Shown here in pieces: positions 32,510 to 41,434 of a DNA stretch of 64,000 nucleotides. The notes beneath the pieces were generated by a model. That model saw nothing but the letters and a program-made list of their open reading frames with translations, did not search any database and was not told the origin of the DNA. The stretch is from Actinacidiphila acidipaludis (GTDB lineage: Bacteria > Actinomycetota > Actinomycetes > Streptomycetales > Streptomycetaceae): positions 1-64,000 of the forward strand of contig NZ_JAINZZ010000033.1 of the NCBI RefSeq assembly GCF_019890725.1, read 5' to 3'. The stretch's first letter is position 1, and each line of letters opens with the position of its first letter. Both the position numbers and the translations under genes were made by a program.

Positions 32510-33805
32510 ATGAACCCTCAGCCGCACCTGTTCGACCGCACCCACACCGACGACCTGGCAGCGTTCGTCCAGGCCGCCCCGTCGCCGTACCACGCGGTGG
32601 CCACCGCGGCCGCGCGGCTGGAGAAGGCCGGATTCCGCCGGCTGGACGAGGCCGACCGGTGGGACGGCACGTCCGGCGGCATGTTCGTGCTGCGCGGCGG
32701 CGCGATCATCGCCTGGTACGTGCCGGAGAGCGCGCGGCCCGAGACCCCGTACCGGGTGATCGGGGCCCACACCGACTCGCCGAACCTGCGGGTCAAGCCG
32801 CGCCCCGACATGGGCTCGGCGGGCTGGCGCCAGGTGGCCGTGGAGATCTACGGCGGCCCGCTGCTCAACAGCTGGCTCGACCGCGACCTGGGCCTGGCCG
32901 GCCGGCTGACGCTGCGCGACGGCTCGACCCGGCTGGTGAACGTGGACCGCCCGCTGCTGCGCGTCGCCCAGCTCGCCATCCACCTCGACCGCGGCGTCAA
33001 CGACGGCCTCAAGCTCGACAAGCAGCGGCACCTGCAGCCGCTGTGGGGCCTGGGCGACAGCGAGGACGGCGACCTGCTGGAGTTCCTGGCCGCGGAGGCC
33101 GACCTGAACGCGGGCGACGTCGTCGGCTGGGACCTGATGACCCACGACGTGCAGCCGCCCGCCTACCTCGGCCGCGACCGTGAACTGCTGGCCTCCCCGC
33201 GGCTGGACAACCTGCTGTCGGTGCACGCCTGCCTGGCCGCCCTGACCGCGGTCGCGGCGGACGGCGACGCCCTGCCGTACATCCCGGTCCTCGCCGCCTT
33301 CGACCACGAGGAGAACGGCAGCGAGTCCGACACCGGCGCGCAGGGACCGCTGCTCGGCAACGTCCTGGAGCGCTCGGTGCACGCCCGCGGCGGCACCTTC
33401 GAGGACGCCCGGCGGGCCCTGTCCGCCACCGTCTGCGTCTCCTCCGACGTCGGCCACGCGGTGCATCCCAACTACGCGGAGCGCCACGACCCCACGCACC
33501 ACCCGCGCGCCAACGGCGGCCCCATCCTCAAGACCAACGTCAACCAGCGCTACGCCACCGACGGCACCGGCCGCGGCGTCTTCGCCGCCGCGTGCGACCG
33601 GGCGGGGGTGCCGTTCCAGCACTTCGTGTCCAACAACGCGATGCCGTGCGGCACGACCATCGGCCCGATCACCTCGGCGCGGCTGGGCATCAGCACCGTC
33701 GACATCGGCGTGCCCATCCTGTCCATGCACTCCGTGCGCGAGATGTGCGGCGCGGACGACCCGCACCTGCTGGCGAGCGCGCTGTCCGCCTTCCTGCAGG
33801 GCTGA
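32510..33805 (+). CDS. M18-family aminopeptidase
   Basis: The 431-aa protein has the metal-ligand series typical of M18 (aspartyl aminopeptidase-like) zinc enzymes: GAHTDSPNLRVKP, RLDNLLSVHACLAA, FDHEENGSESDTGAQG, SSDVGHAVHPNYAERHDP and LSMHSVREMCGADD. It cleaves N-terminal acidic or neutral residues from peptides in the cytosol, probably as a large oligomer. Length and order match the family. ATG 32510 fits. It is separated from the upstream gene by a terminator, so it has its own promoter. Confidence 0.95.
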   Translation: MNPQPHLFDRTHTDDLAAFVQAAPSPYHAVATAAARLEKAGFRRLDEADRWDGTSGGMFVLRGGAIIAWYVPESARPETPYRVIGAHTDSPNLRVKPRPDMGSAGWRQVAVEIYGGPLLNSWLDRDLGLAGRLTLRDGSTRLVNVDRPLLRVAQLAIHLDRGVNDGLKLDKQRHLQPLWGLGDSEDGDLLEFLAAEADLNAGDVVGWDLMTHDVQPPAYLGRDRELLASPRLDNLLSVHACLAALTAVAADGDALPYIPVLAAFDHEENGSESDTGAQGPLLGNVLERSVHARGGTFEDARRALSATVCVSSDVGHAVHPNYAERHDPTHHPRANGGPILKTNVNQRYATDGTGRGVFAAACDRAGVPFQHFVSNNAMPCGTTIGPITSARLGISTVDIGVPILSMHSVREMCGADDPHLLASALSAFLQG

Positions 33806-33961
33806 ACCCGGGCCGCCCCCGACACCCCCGGCACCGCTCCCATGTGACACACCGGCAGTTCCCGGCCCGGCCCGGCGACGCCCCGCCCGGCATGCATCCC
33901 CCGGGCGGGGGCAGGCGAATCACCGGACCACTGAGGAACTCGACCTCTGGAGGCGGGCACT

Positions 33962-34198
33962 GTGGGTATCGGAGGCTGCATCATCCTGATCGCGGTGGGC
34001 GCGATCATCACCTTCGCCACCAACTGGCACATGAAGGGCGTGAACCTGGACCTCGTCGGCCTGATCATGATGGCCGTCGGCGTCATCGGACTCGCCGCGT
34101 ACGTTAGCATCTTCAAGCGGCGGCGGATCCCTCCCACGCCGGACGGCGACGTGCCGCCGGTCGTGGAGGAGCGGTACTACCCGGACCAGCGCTACTGA
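33962..34198 (+). CDS. Small two-TM membrane protein, DUF6458-type
   Basis: The 78-aa protein has two transmembrane helices (IILIAVGAIITFATNW and LVGLIMMAVGVIGLAAYVSIF). A basic KRRR stop-transfer signal follows, then a short Pro/acidic tail ending YYPDQRY. This matches the small membrane family seen across Actinobacteria (DUF6458). The GTG start has GGAGG about 8 nt upstream. Its function is unknown. Confidence 0.85.
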   Translation: MGIGGCIILIAVGAIITFATNWHMKGVNLDLVGLIMMAVGVIGLAAYVSIFKRRRIPPTPDGDVPPVVEERYYPDQRY

Positions 34199-34239
34199 CC
34201 GGCCGGCGACGCCACGGCAGCGCCGGTACCGCCGGCCGG

Positions 34240-34261
34240 CCGGCGCCTTCCCGGGCGCCGG
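34240..34261. terminator. Hairpin in convergent gap
   Basis: CCGGCGCC - TTCCCG - GGCGCCGG (8-bp arms, 6-nt loop) lies between the convergent DUF6458 and thioredoxin/NHL genes and is a plausible two-way terminator. Confidence 0.5.
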
Positions 34262-34304
34262 TCAGCCCTCCCCCCAGGTCCGCCCCGGCCCGAAGCCGGC
34301 CCGG

Positions 34305-36167
34305 TCAGTCCCCGGACTGCCGCGGCGCGTCCATGCCCGCCAGCACCAGGCCCAGCCGGGCGTCCCCGCCCTCCACCAGCCGTACCGGAACACCCCAGTC
34401 CTGCTGGTGCACATGGCAGGCCGGGTACTCGTTGTCCGGGTCGTCGTCGCACGACGCGGCCATCGCGGACACGTGCAGGACCCCTTCGGGCACCGCCGGG
34501 TCCAGCACCAGGTCACGGAAGAGGTCCGTGCCCTTGCCGGTGCCCTCCTTGAGCAGCTCCGGCGGCGTCGCGCTGACCAGCAGCCGCGTCGACGGGCCGT
34601 AGCGCTCGTCCAGCTTCTGGCCCGCGGGCGCGGTGAACACCACGTCCAGCCGGAACGCGCCCGGCGCGACGTCCGTCGCCGCCCGCTGCGTGCGGTGCGC
34701 GACCGCCTCGACCCGCACCGCCTCCTCCGGCAGGTGCATCCGCGTCAGCCGGTGCCCCGCGGACTCCACGACCACGATGTCGCCGTCGACCACGACCGCG
34801 TCCGACGGCTCGCGCAGGTCCGTCGCCAGCGTCGAGACCTCGCCGCTCGCGGGGTCGTAGCGGCGCAGCGCGTTGTTGTAGGTGTCGCTGACCGCGACCG
34901 AGCCGTCCGGCAGCGCGGTGACGCCCAGCGGGTGCTGCAGCAGCGCCTGCCCGGCCGGGCCGTCGCGGTGCCCGAAGTCGAACAGACCGGTGCCCACGGC
35001 CGTGCGGATCACATAGCCGTCGTCGGCGTCGGCCGACCGCTCGGCCCAGCGCAGCGCCGACGTCTCGGAGTCGGCGATCCACAGCCGCGTGCCGTCGGTG
35101 GCGAGCCCGGAGGGCTGCGCGAACCAGGCGTCGCCGGCGTGGCCGTCGACCAGGCCCTCGTTGGTGGTGCCCGCCGCGACCTCCACCCGCTCGCGCTCCG
35201 GGTCGTACGTCCACAGCTGGTGGACGCCGGCCATCGCGATCCACACCCGGTCCTCGAACCAGGCGACGTCCCACGGCGAGGACAGGGACACCTCGCGGGC
35301 CGCGCCCGAGGTCGGGGAGCCCTGCCACCACTGGCGGCCGGTCCCGGCGACCGTGGTGACCCGGCCGCTCTCCAGGTCCACCCGGCGCAGCGCGTGGTTG
35401 ACGGTGTCGGCGACGACGACCGTGCCGTCCGGCAGCAGCGCCAGGCCCTGCGGCTCGCTGAACCGCGCGGTCTCCGCGTCCCCGTCGGTCAGTCCGCGCT
35501 CGCCGCTGCCGATGCGGCGGATCACCGTCTCGCCGTCCGCGGCCAGCTCCACCAGGGCGTGCCGGGTGGAGTCCGAGACCAGGTAGTGCCCCGAGCCGGG
35601 CAGCGCCAGCACCTTGCCGGGGAAGCGCAGGTCGGTGGCGACCGGCTCCGGCGGCACATAGGGGCCGTCGCCGCGGCGGAGCGTGCCCTTCGCGGCGTGC
35701 TCCTGCTCCAGGCGGGTGACGAGCTTCTCCAGGGCGTGGGCGTGGCCCTCGCCGGCGTGCTGCGCGACGACGTAGCCCTCGGGGTCGATGACCACCAGCG
35801 TCGGCCATGCGCGCACCGCGTACTGCCGCCAGGTGGCGAGCTCGGGGTCGTCCAGCACGGGGTGGTGCACCTCGTACCGCTCGACCGCGTCGGCCACCGA
35901 CTGGTGCTCGGCCTCGTGCACGAACTTCGGGGAGTGCACACCGACGATCACGACGGTGTCGCTGTGCCGTTCCTCCAGCTCGCGCAGCTCGTCCAGGACG
36001 TGCAGGCAGTTCACACAGCAGAACGTCCAGAAGTCCAGGATGACGATGGATCCCCGCAGGTCGGCGAGGGTGATCTGCTTGCCGCCGGTGTTCAGCCAGC
36101 CGCCCTTGCCCACCAGCTCGGGGGCCCGGACCCGCGCCCGGCGGGTGGGAGTGGAAGGAGCGCTCAT
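34305..36167 (-). CDS. Thioredoxin-like/NHL-repeat protein
   Basis: The 620-aa protein has a TlpA/thioredoxin-like domain in about residues 1-155, with FCCVNCLHVLDELRELE, so the usual CxxC is CCVNC. An NHL/beta-propeller region follows at about 190-510, with repeats such as FSEPQGLALLPDGTVVVADTVNHALRRVD and LQHPLGVTALPDGSVAVSDTYNNALRRYD. The last 100 aa form a beta-sandwich-like end. The protein lacks a signal peptide, unlike most TlpA proteins. The domain order is the same as in NHL-repeat-containing protein 2 (NHLRC2) of animals. ATG 36167 has GGAGG upstream. Its reaction partner is unknown. Confidence 0.92.
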   Translation of the reverse strand: MSAPSTPTRRARVRAPELVGKGGWLNTGGKQITLADLRGSIVILDFWTFCCVNCLHVLDELRELEERHSDTVVIVGVHSPKFVHEAEHQSVADAVERYEVHHPVLDDPELATWRQYAVRAWPTLVVIDPEGYVVAQHAGEGHAHALEKLVTRLEQEHAAKGTLRRGDGPYVPPEPVATDLRFPGKVLALPGSGHYLVSDSTRHALVELAADGETVIRRIGSGERGLTDGDAETARFSEPQGLALLPDGTVVVADTVNHALRRVDLESGRVTTVAGTGRQWWQGSPTSGAAREVSLSSPWDVAWFEDRVWIAMAGVHQLWTYDPERERVEVAAGTTNEGLVDGHAGDAWFAQPSGLATDGTRLWIADSETSALRWAERSADADDGYVIRTAVGTGLFDFGHRDGPAGQALLQHPLGVTALPDGSVAVSDTYNNALRRYDPASGEVSTLATDLREPSDAVVVDGDIVVVESAGHRLTRMHLPEEAVRVEAVAHRTQRAATDVAPGAFRLDVVFTAPAGQKLDERYGPSTRLLVSATPPELLKEGTGKGTDLFRDLVLDPAVPEGVLHVSAMAASCDDDPDNEYPACHVHQQDWGVPVRLVEGGDARLGLVLAGMDAPRQSGD

Positions 36168-36293
36168 GCCCTCCAGAGTGCCACCGCCCGGCCCGCACCC
36201 GCGCCCCGGACCCCCTCCGAGCAGCGGGGACGTGGTGGAGCGCACCGGGCAGGCAGTCGACGACCACCCGGTGCGCTCGCTGGGGGGGTGGGA

Positions 36294-36323
36294 CCGGCCG
36301 GTGCCGTCGCGGGCACCGGCCGG
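36294..36323. terminator. Terminator of secreted HExxH protein gene
   Basis: Perfect 12-bp arms CCGGCCGGTGCC / GGCACCGGCCGG enclose a 6-nt loop, 91 bp downstream of the stop at 36414 on the minus strand. Confidence 0.8.
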
Positions 36324-36357
36324 AACCCTGTGCTGGTGAAGCAGTGGTCGTTCTGTG

Positions 36358-36410
36358 GTCGGTCGGTCAGTCGATCGATCGACCGGTCAGGCGGTCAGGC
36401 GGTCAGGCGG
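36358..36410. repeat. Short tandem repeats (GGTC- and GGTCAGGC-based)
   Basis: A run of GGTCGGTCGGTCAG and GATCGATCGA leads into three exact copies of GGTCAGGC (36385-36408). It lies just before the stop codon of the secreted metalloprotease-like gene and looks like a slippage-prone microsatellite. Confidence 0.85.
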
Positions 36411-36413
36411 TCG

Positions 36414-38327
36414 TCAGGAGACGTTGACCGCGGTGTCGTCGATGACGAACGAGGTCTGCAGGCTGGAGTCCTCGGCGCCGGTGAACTTCAGCGTGACGGT
36501 CTGGCCGATGTAGGAGGACAGGTTCACCGTCTTCTGCGCGTAGCCGGTGTTGTGGTTGAGGTTGGAGTAGGTGGCCAGGGTCGTGGAGCCGGCGGCCACG
36601 GTGAGCTTGTCGTACGCCGAGGTGGTCGTGGTCTCCGCGGTGTCGATGTGCAGGTAGAAGCTCAGGCTCGCCGACGTGCAGGTGGCCGGGATGGTCACCG
36701 ACTGGGACAGGGTGTCGGTGTGGGTGGTGCCGTAGCCGTCCATCCACGCCTTCCAGGAGCCGCTGTGCGCGGGCTCACCGGTGCTGTTGTCGACGACGCC
36801 GGTGGAGGCCGTCCACGGCGCGGCGCTGCCGGTCTCGAACCCGGGGTTGCCCAGGAGCTGGCTCGCGGTGCAGCCGCCACCCCCGGACGTGCCGACCGTC
36901 CAGCTGAACGAGGTGCTGCCGGTGGCGTTGGTGGTGTCCTTGGCGGTGACCGTCACGCTGGAGGTGCCGGTGGCGGTCGGCGTGCCGGAGATCAGGCCGG
37001 TCGAGGAGTTGATCGACAGGCCCGCCGGCAGGCCGGTGGCCGAGTACGTCAGCGTCTGGCCCGAGGCCGAGTCGCTCGCGTGGATCTGCAGGCTCACCGC
37101 GGTGTTGACCACCGTCGACTGGTTGCCCGGGCTGGTCACCGTGACCGTGTTGCCCTGGGACCCGCCGCCCACGATCGGGTGGGAGATCGCGCAGGAGTTG
37201 GTGTCGTTGGACCAGCTCGCCTGCTCGGCGTAGGTGCCGTGGCTGCCGAAGTTGATGTTGGCGGCGCCGCCGGAGGTGCCGGGGCTGAGCCAGGCGCACT
37301 CGTCGGAGTTCTCCTGGCCGTTGTACGAGCTGCCCGTCTGGTTGGTCCAGCCGCCCGCCGGGTTCTGGTCCGACATCATCTCGTGCCACTCGTGGCCGAG
37401 GGTCATCGTCCAGCCGTCGAGGGTGCCGGGGGAGTTGACGAAGCCCACACCGCAGCCGGCGCCCGAGTCCATGTTGTACGGCTGGTTGCTGAACGCCACG
37501 TCGCCGACGCTGGAGCTGACCGCGCCGCCGGTGAGCGTGGTGTCGCCGTTCCAGTCGTGCCAGGCGCAGTACTGGCCCTGGTAGTTGTCCGGATTGGTGC
37601 CGTGCGGCGACAGGATCACGTAGTACGCGTCACGGTTGGCCGCCGCCGTGGTGTTCCCGAAGTGACTGGCCGCCTTGACCGCCTCCGCGCCCAGCTGGTG
37701 CCCGCTGGCCGCACTCGGCGACGCCGCCGAGTTGTCGTACCAGACGCCCGAGAGCACACCGCCGCTCTGGTACGGGACGAAGTTGGCGTTCGACGGGCAA
37801 CTCGTGGCGCCCGCGCTCACGTTGGGACCGTCGCACCACTGCGTCAGGTCGGCCGACCACAGCTCGTTGTTGGTGCCGATGCCCTTGAACATCTCCTGGG
37901 CGGCGTGCGCGGCACTGTCGGTGTCGCCGGTGAACGTGGCGTCGCCGCTGGAGTCCGTGCCCTGCGTGCCCCACTGCGTGCCGTAGAAGACCAGGTAGAC
38001 CTTGGAGTGGCCGCTCTGTACGCCGATGCCGTCGACGCCGCCGCCGTACGACAGGGTCTCCGGACCGGTCGCGGCAGCCGTGGCGTGGGACTTCGCCCAC
38101 GACTTCATCTTGGCGTTCTGCTGCAGCGTCGGCAGCGCGCCGTGCCGGTAGGCGTGCTGGTAGGAGGGGCTGTACGGGTTCGCGGTCGCGTGCGACGCGG
38201 CCGGCTCCGGCGCGACGCCGGCCTGCGCCGGTGCCGCCATGGCCGTGAGGCCGGCTATCGCGAGCGCCACCGAGGCGGCTCCGGTGAGAGCCACGGTTCT
38301 CGCGTGACGTGTGGGGGTGGGACCCAT
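36414..38327 (-). CDS. Secreted HExxH metalloprotease-like protein with Ig-like and carbohydrate-binding-type domains
   Basis: The 637-aa precursor has a signal peptide ending APAQA-G near residue 36. The catalytic-type region (about 60-400) has HEWHEMMSD (His312, Glu313, His316), and possible third ligands in [11 protein letters not shown] putative Ig/cadherin-like module follows (about 410-495, [26 protein letters not shown]). The C-terminal jelly-roll domain (about 505-637) begins [10 protein letters not shown], as in carbohydrate-binding-type modules. ATG 38327 gives the signal peptide. It is probably an extracellular zinc protease, but I cannot place it in a named peptidase family. Confidence 0.85.
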   Translation of the reverse strand: MGPTPTRHARTVALTGAASVALAIAGLTAMAAPAQAGVAPEPAASHATANPYSPSYQHAYRHGALPTLQQNAKMKSWAKSHATAAATGPETLSYGGGVDGIGVQSGHSKVYLVFYGTQWGTQGTDSSGDATFTGDTDSAAHAAQEMFKGIGTNNELWSADLTQWCDGPNVSAGATSCPSNANFVPYQSGGVLSGVWYDNSAASPSAASGHQLGAEAVKAASHFGNTTAAANRDAYYVILSPHGTNPDNYQGQYCAWHDWNGDTTLTGGAVSSSVGDVAFSNQPYNMDSGAGCGVGFVNSPGTLDGWTMTLGHEWHEMMSDQNPAGGWTNQTGSSYNGQENSDECAWLSPGTSGGAANINFGSHGTYAEQASWSNDTNSCAISHPIVGGGSQGNTVTVTSPGNQSTVVNTAVSLQIHASDSASGQTLTYSATGLPAGLSINSSTGLISGTPTATGTSSVTVTAKDTTNATGSTSFSWTVGTSGGGGCTASQLLGNPGFETGSAAPWTASTGVVDNSTGEPAHSGSWKAWMDGYGTTHTDTLSQSVTIPATCTSASLSFYLHIDTAETTTTSAYDKLTVAAGSTTLATYSNLNHNTGYAQKTVNLSSYIGQTVTLKFTGAEDSSLQTSFVIDDTAVNVS

Positions 38328-38869
38328 GGTGGGGGTTGCCTCTCTCGTCAATCCCCGGCCGCATGGTGGGCGGTCCGGAGATCCCTTCGTGGACACGGTT
38401 CTGACAAACGGACAGGACGAGCCGTACACCGTCTTCCGCACCGGTTGGATCTCAACGGTGGTGCGGACCAAGGGAGCTGAGGGGACTTCAGAAAACGGCT
38501 TTTCCGAGCCGCTTGCGGAGGCAGCAAAGCAGAAGATTTCAAAGGCGGTCAAGCATTCCTCACAGAAATCTCCCAGGATGACTTTCGCGGCTCTTCCTGC
38601 GTATTTCTGCGATATGCACTCTTACCAGGCTTCTGTGACGGTTCGTCCAGCACCATCCGCCACAGCCGCCCGCTTATACCCGCGCAACACGATGTCTTTC
38701 CCAACTCATTGCCGTGCGTTCGCAGTTCGCGTAAAAGAAACGGCGAGGGAGCGGAACCGGTTAAGCGGAGTCCTGAATTGCGCCACAAGAATGACGCGGC
38801 GGATATTCTGCCACCCCGCGGAGTGGGGGCACGGATTGACCGGACGGCGGAACGGGTAGGAATGGCGGC
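38328..38869. other. 542-bp gene-free region of lower GC
   Basis: This is the longest stretch without a convincing gene. It separates divergent genes (secreted protease and LURP-one protein). GC is clearly below the surroundings, with many AAA/TTT runs. Open frames here lack actinobacterial codon bias and ribosome binding sites. It contains a weak hairpin CGGCT-TTTCCG-AGCCG (38496-38511). It may hold long regulatory regions or an unrecognised small RNA, and I found no strong promoter, tRNA or riboswitch. Confidence 0.5.
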
Positions 38870-39361
38870 ATGAAATATCTGGTGCGGGAGAAGATGTTCT
38901 CGATCGGCGACGACTTCTGGATCGAGGACGAGTCGGGGAACCGGGCGTTCTATGTCGACGGCAAGGTGCTGCGGGTCCGCGAGACCCTGGAGCTGCAGGA
39001 TCCGTCCGGCGCGGTGGTCGCCGTGGTGCACAAGAAGCTGCTGAGCCTGCGGGACGCGATGACCGTCGAGCGGGACGGCCACGTGCTGGTGACCGTGCGC
39101 AAGAAGCGGCTGGCGTTCCTGCACGAGGTCTATCGCGCGGAACTGGCGTCGGGTGAGGAGCTGGAGATCCGCGGCGACCTCATCGACAAGGAGTTCGACA
39201 TCGAGTACGAGGGGGAGCGGCTCGCCCGTATCTCCCGGAAGTGGTTCAGCCTGCGCGACGCCTACGCCATCGACGTCGAACGCGAGGACGCGGACGCCTC
39301 GATGCTGATCGCCATCGCGGTGTGCGTGGACCGGCTGGTGGCCAAGGAGCACGAGGACTGA
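38870..39361 (+). CDS. LURP-one-related/scramblase-fold protein
   Basis: The 163-aa protein has the Tubby/LURP-one C-terminal fold pattern of short beta-strands: MKYLVREKMFSIGDDFWIEDESG, LQDPSGAVVAVVHKKLLSLRDAM, then KKRLAFLHEVYR and RISRKWFSLRDAYAIDVE. A final helix (ASMLIAIAVCVDRL) completes the barrel. The family is widespread in bacteria and plants, with unknown biochemical role. ATG 38870 is well placed. The terminal codons form part of a 30-bp direct repeat. Confidence 0.9.
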   Translation: MKYLVREKMFSIGDDFWIEDESGNRAFYVDGKVLRVRETLELQDPSGAVVAVVHKKLLSLRDAMTVERDGHVLVTVRKKRLAFLHEVYRAELASGEELEIRGDLIDKEFDIEYEGERLARISRKWFSLRDAYAIDVEREDADASMLIAIAVCVDRLVAKEHED

Positions 39362-39475
39362 CGCGCGAGCTCCCGGAGTGGGCGGCCGAGGAACGAGGCC
39401 GCCCGCGGAGGGAGCGAGGAGGAAGGCCGAGCAAAAAAGGGGTGCGGACTGACGCGCGAGCTCCCGGAGTGGGCG
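39355..39475. repeat. 30-bp exact direct repeat at 3' end of LURP-one gene
   Basis: The same 30 bp (GGACTGACGCGCGAGCTCCC and the following 10 bases) occurs at 39355-39384, covering the gene's last codons and stop, and at 39446-39475. The copies are 91 bp apart. The second copy lies just upstream of the nitrilase-family gene's stop (minus strand). It suggests duplication of the gene's 3' end. Confidence 0.9.
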
Positions 39476-39494
39476 TCAGCTGCGGGAGCGCCGC

Positions 39495-40307
39495 TCAGGG
39501 GCGAGGGGTCGGGATGCCGAGGACGCGGTCGCGCAGGACGGGGAAGTCCGCCCGGGTGGCCGCCACCCGTGCGGGGTCCAGGTCCACGGTGAGCACCTGC
39601 TCGCCCGGCCCGGCCTCGGCCAGCACCTCACCCCACGGGTCGACGACCATGCTGTGCCCGGCCTGCTCGACCCCCGCGTGCGTGCCCGCCGTCCCGCACG
39701 CCACCACGTACGCCTGCGACTCCACCGCCCGGGCCTGCGCCAGCAGTCGCCAGTGCGCCCGCCGCCGCGCCGGCCAGCCCGCCGGCACCACCAGCACCTC
39801 GGCCCCGGCGTCCACCAGCAGCCGGAACTGCTCGGGGAAGCGCAGGTCGTAGCAGGTCGCCAGCCCCAGCACGGTCTGCGGCAGCCGTGCGGCGACGATC
39901 TCCCGCCCGCCGGCCATCAGCGCGGCCTCGCCCTCGTCGAAGCCGAAGCGGTGGATCTTGCGGTAGGCGGCGCGCAGTTCACCGTCCGGCGAGTAGAGCA
40001 GCGAGGTGTTGTAGAGCGGTCCCTCGGGGTCCCGCTCGACGATCGAGCCGGCGTGCAGCCACGCCCCCGCCGCACGCGCCGCGGCCGCCATCGCGACGGC
40101 CGTCGGACCGCCGTCGACGGGCTCGGCCTCCGCCGCGAAGTCGTCCGCCGCGAAGGCTCCGACCGGCCACAATTCGGGCAGGACGACAAGATCGGCACCG
40201 CGCTGCGCGGCGACGAGCGCGGCCACGCGCTCCCGCCGGTCGGCGACCTGCTCGGCCGGGTCGACGTCGATCTGGAGAAGCGTTGCGCGCACCGGGTCAC
40301 CGCCCAT
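39495..40307 (-). CDS. Carbon-nitrogen hydrolase (nitrilase superfamily)
   Basis: The 270-aa protein carries the nitrilase Glu-Lys-Cys triad: Glu45 (VVLPELWPVG), Lys117 (AAYRKIHRFG) and Cys152 (LATCYDLRFPE). The CYDLRFPE context is that of omega-amidase/Nit2-type enzymes, which deamidate small amides such as alpha-ketoglutaramate or deaminated glutathione. That specificity is inferred. The ATG start could be moved 15 nt downstream to GTG. It is divergent from the mycothiol-dependent gene. Confidence 0.93.
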   Translation of the reverse strand: MGGDPVRATLLQIDVDPAEQVADRRERVAALVAAQRGADLVVLPELWPVGAFAADDFAAEAEPVDGGPTAVAMAAAARAAGAWLHAGSIVERDPEGPLYNTSLLYSPDGELRAAYRKIHRFGFDEGEAALMAGGREIVAARLPQTVLGLATCYDLRFPEQFRLLVDAGAEVLVVPAGWPARRRAHWRLLAQARAVESQAYVVACGTAGTHAGVEQAGHSMVVDPWGEVLAEAGPGEQVLTVDLDPARVAATRADFPVLRDRVLGIPTPRP

Positions 40308-40424
40308 ACGTTGGTGGTCTAGTCGGGCCTACCATCGTCACTCGAAAGCACTGCGTGGGCGCCCGCGCGCAGCGTAACTTAGGCGCCAACCACCACGACC
40401 GCGCACCGACCGTCGAGGGGTCCC

Positions 40425-41249
40425 GTGACCGTCCACAGCAAGCTCCAGCCGTACATCGACGCCTGGACCCACTCCATAGAGTCCGTCAACGACCTGGTCT
40501 CACCCCTGGCCGAGGGCGAATGGAACCGGCCCACCGAGTGCCCGTACTGGTCGGTGCGGGACGTCGTCTCCCACATCATCGGCTTCGAGTGCGAGCTGCT
40601 CGGCGACCCGCGCCCCATCCACACCCTGCCCAGCGACCTGCGCCACATCGACAGCGAGATGGCCCGGTACACCGAGGTGCCGGTCGACACCCGGCGGCAC
40701 CACACCGCCCCCGAGATGACCTCGGAGCTGGAGTACACGATCATCCGCCGCTCGCGGCAGCTGCGGAACGAGTCCCGGCAGCCCGACGCCCAGGTGCGCG
40801 CCATCGGCGGCGGCGAGATCACGCTCGAAGAGCAGCTGTGGGGCCGGGTGTTCGACGTCTGGGTGCACGAGCAGGACCTGCGCCGGGCGCTGAACACGCC
40901 GGGCAACCTCGCGTCGCCGGGCGCGGTGCTGGCGCGCGACTACGTGCTGCGCGCGCTGCCGAAGCTGGTCGCCAAGGACGCGGGCGCCAAGCCCGGTTCC
41001 GCGGTGGTCTTCGACGTGCACGGCCCGCTGGAGTTCATGCGCACGGTCCGCGTGAACTCCGAGGGGCGCGGCTCCATCGACTCGGCGGTGTCGCTGGGCC
41101 CGGCGGTCACGTTCGTCGTGGACTGGGAGACGTTCCTGCGGCTGCTGTGCGGCCGGGTCAAGCCCGCCGCGGTCACCGACTCGCTGAAGATCGAGGGCGA
41201 CGCCGACCTCGCGGACGCGATCCTCGCGAACATCGCCGTCACGCGCTGA
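40425..41249 (+). CDS. Maleylpyruvate isomerase-family mycothiol-dependent protein
   Basis: The 274-aa protein has an N-terminal DinB-like four-helix domain with the metal-binding motif EWNRPTECPYWSVRDVVSHIIGFE. An alpha/beta C-terminal domain follows (VVFDVHGPLEFMRTVRVN). This is the maleylpyruvate isomerase/mycothiol-dependent enzyme family, found where mycothiol replaces glutathione. The substrate is unknown. The GTG start has GAGGGG about 5 nt upstream. A terminator hairpin follows at 41282-41308. Confidence 0.92.
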   Translation: MTVHSKLQPYIDAWTHSIESVNDLVSPLAEGEWNRPTECPYWSVRDVVSHIIGFECELLGDPRPIHTLPSDLRHIDSEMARYTEVPVDTRRHHTAPEMTSELEYTIIRRSRQLRNESRQPDAQVRAIGGGEITLEEQLWGRVFDVWVHEQDLRRALNTPGNLASPGAVLARDYVLRALPKLVAKDAGAKPGSAVVFDVHGPLEFMRTVRVNSEGRGSIDSAVSLGPAVTFVVDWETFLRLLCGRVKPAAVTDSLKIEGDADLADAILANIAVTR

Positions 41250-41281
41250 CGCCGGCCCGGCGCGTTCCGGCCGGCCCCGTC

Positions 41282-41308
41282 AGGCCCGGGCGAACGACGC
41301 CCGGGCCT
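41282..41308. terminator. Terminator hairpin with perfect 11-bp arms
   Basis: AGGCCCGGGCG - AACGA - CGCCCGGGCCT lies in the convergent gap between the mycothiol-dependent gene (stop 41249) and the MFS gene (stop 41435). Confidence 0.85.
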
Positions 41309-41400
41309 TCCGACGTCCGGGCCGGTGGGCGCCCGGGCCTCTCGACGGCTTGACCAGCGCCCGAGCCTTCCGACGTCCGCGCCGGTGGGCGCCGGGGGCC
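41299..41400. repeat. 42-bp imperfect direct repeat with 60-bp period
   Basis: Bases 41299-41340 and 41359-41400 match at about 38 of 42 positions, and the two 60-bp windows 41281-41340 and 41341-41400 align without gaps over that part. The core reads CCTTCCGACGTCCG and GCCGGTGGGCGCC. It is an older, decayed duplication in the convergent gap. Confidence 0.8.
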
Positions 41401-41434
41401 TGGCGGTCGACGTCCCGCCGGCACCCCTCAGGGG

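Noticed and set aside
30380-33850. 1156-codon open frame on the minus strand opposite the acyl-CoA dehydrogenase and M18 genes
   Set aside because: A shadow of two clear genes with correct codon bias; its translation has no domain.
36358-36410. Short repeats that could suggest a CRISPR array
   Set aside because: 8-bp units without unique spacers and no cas genes; a microsatellite is the better explanation.
38311-38859. Open frame on the plus strand in the long gap
   Set aside because: No ribosome binding site, atypical codon usage and no recognisable motif.
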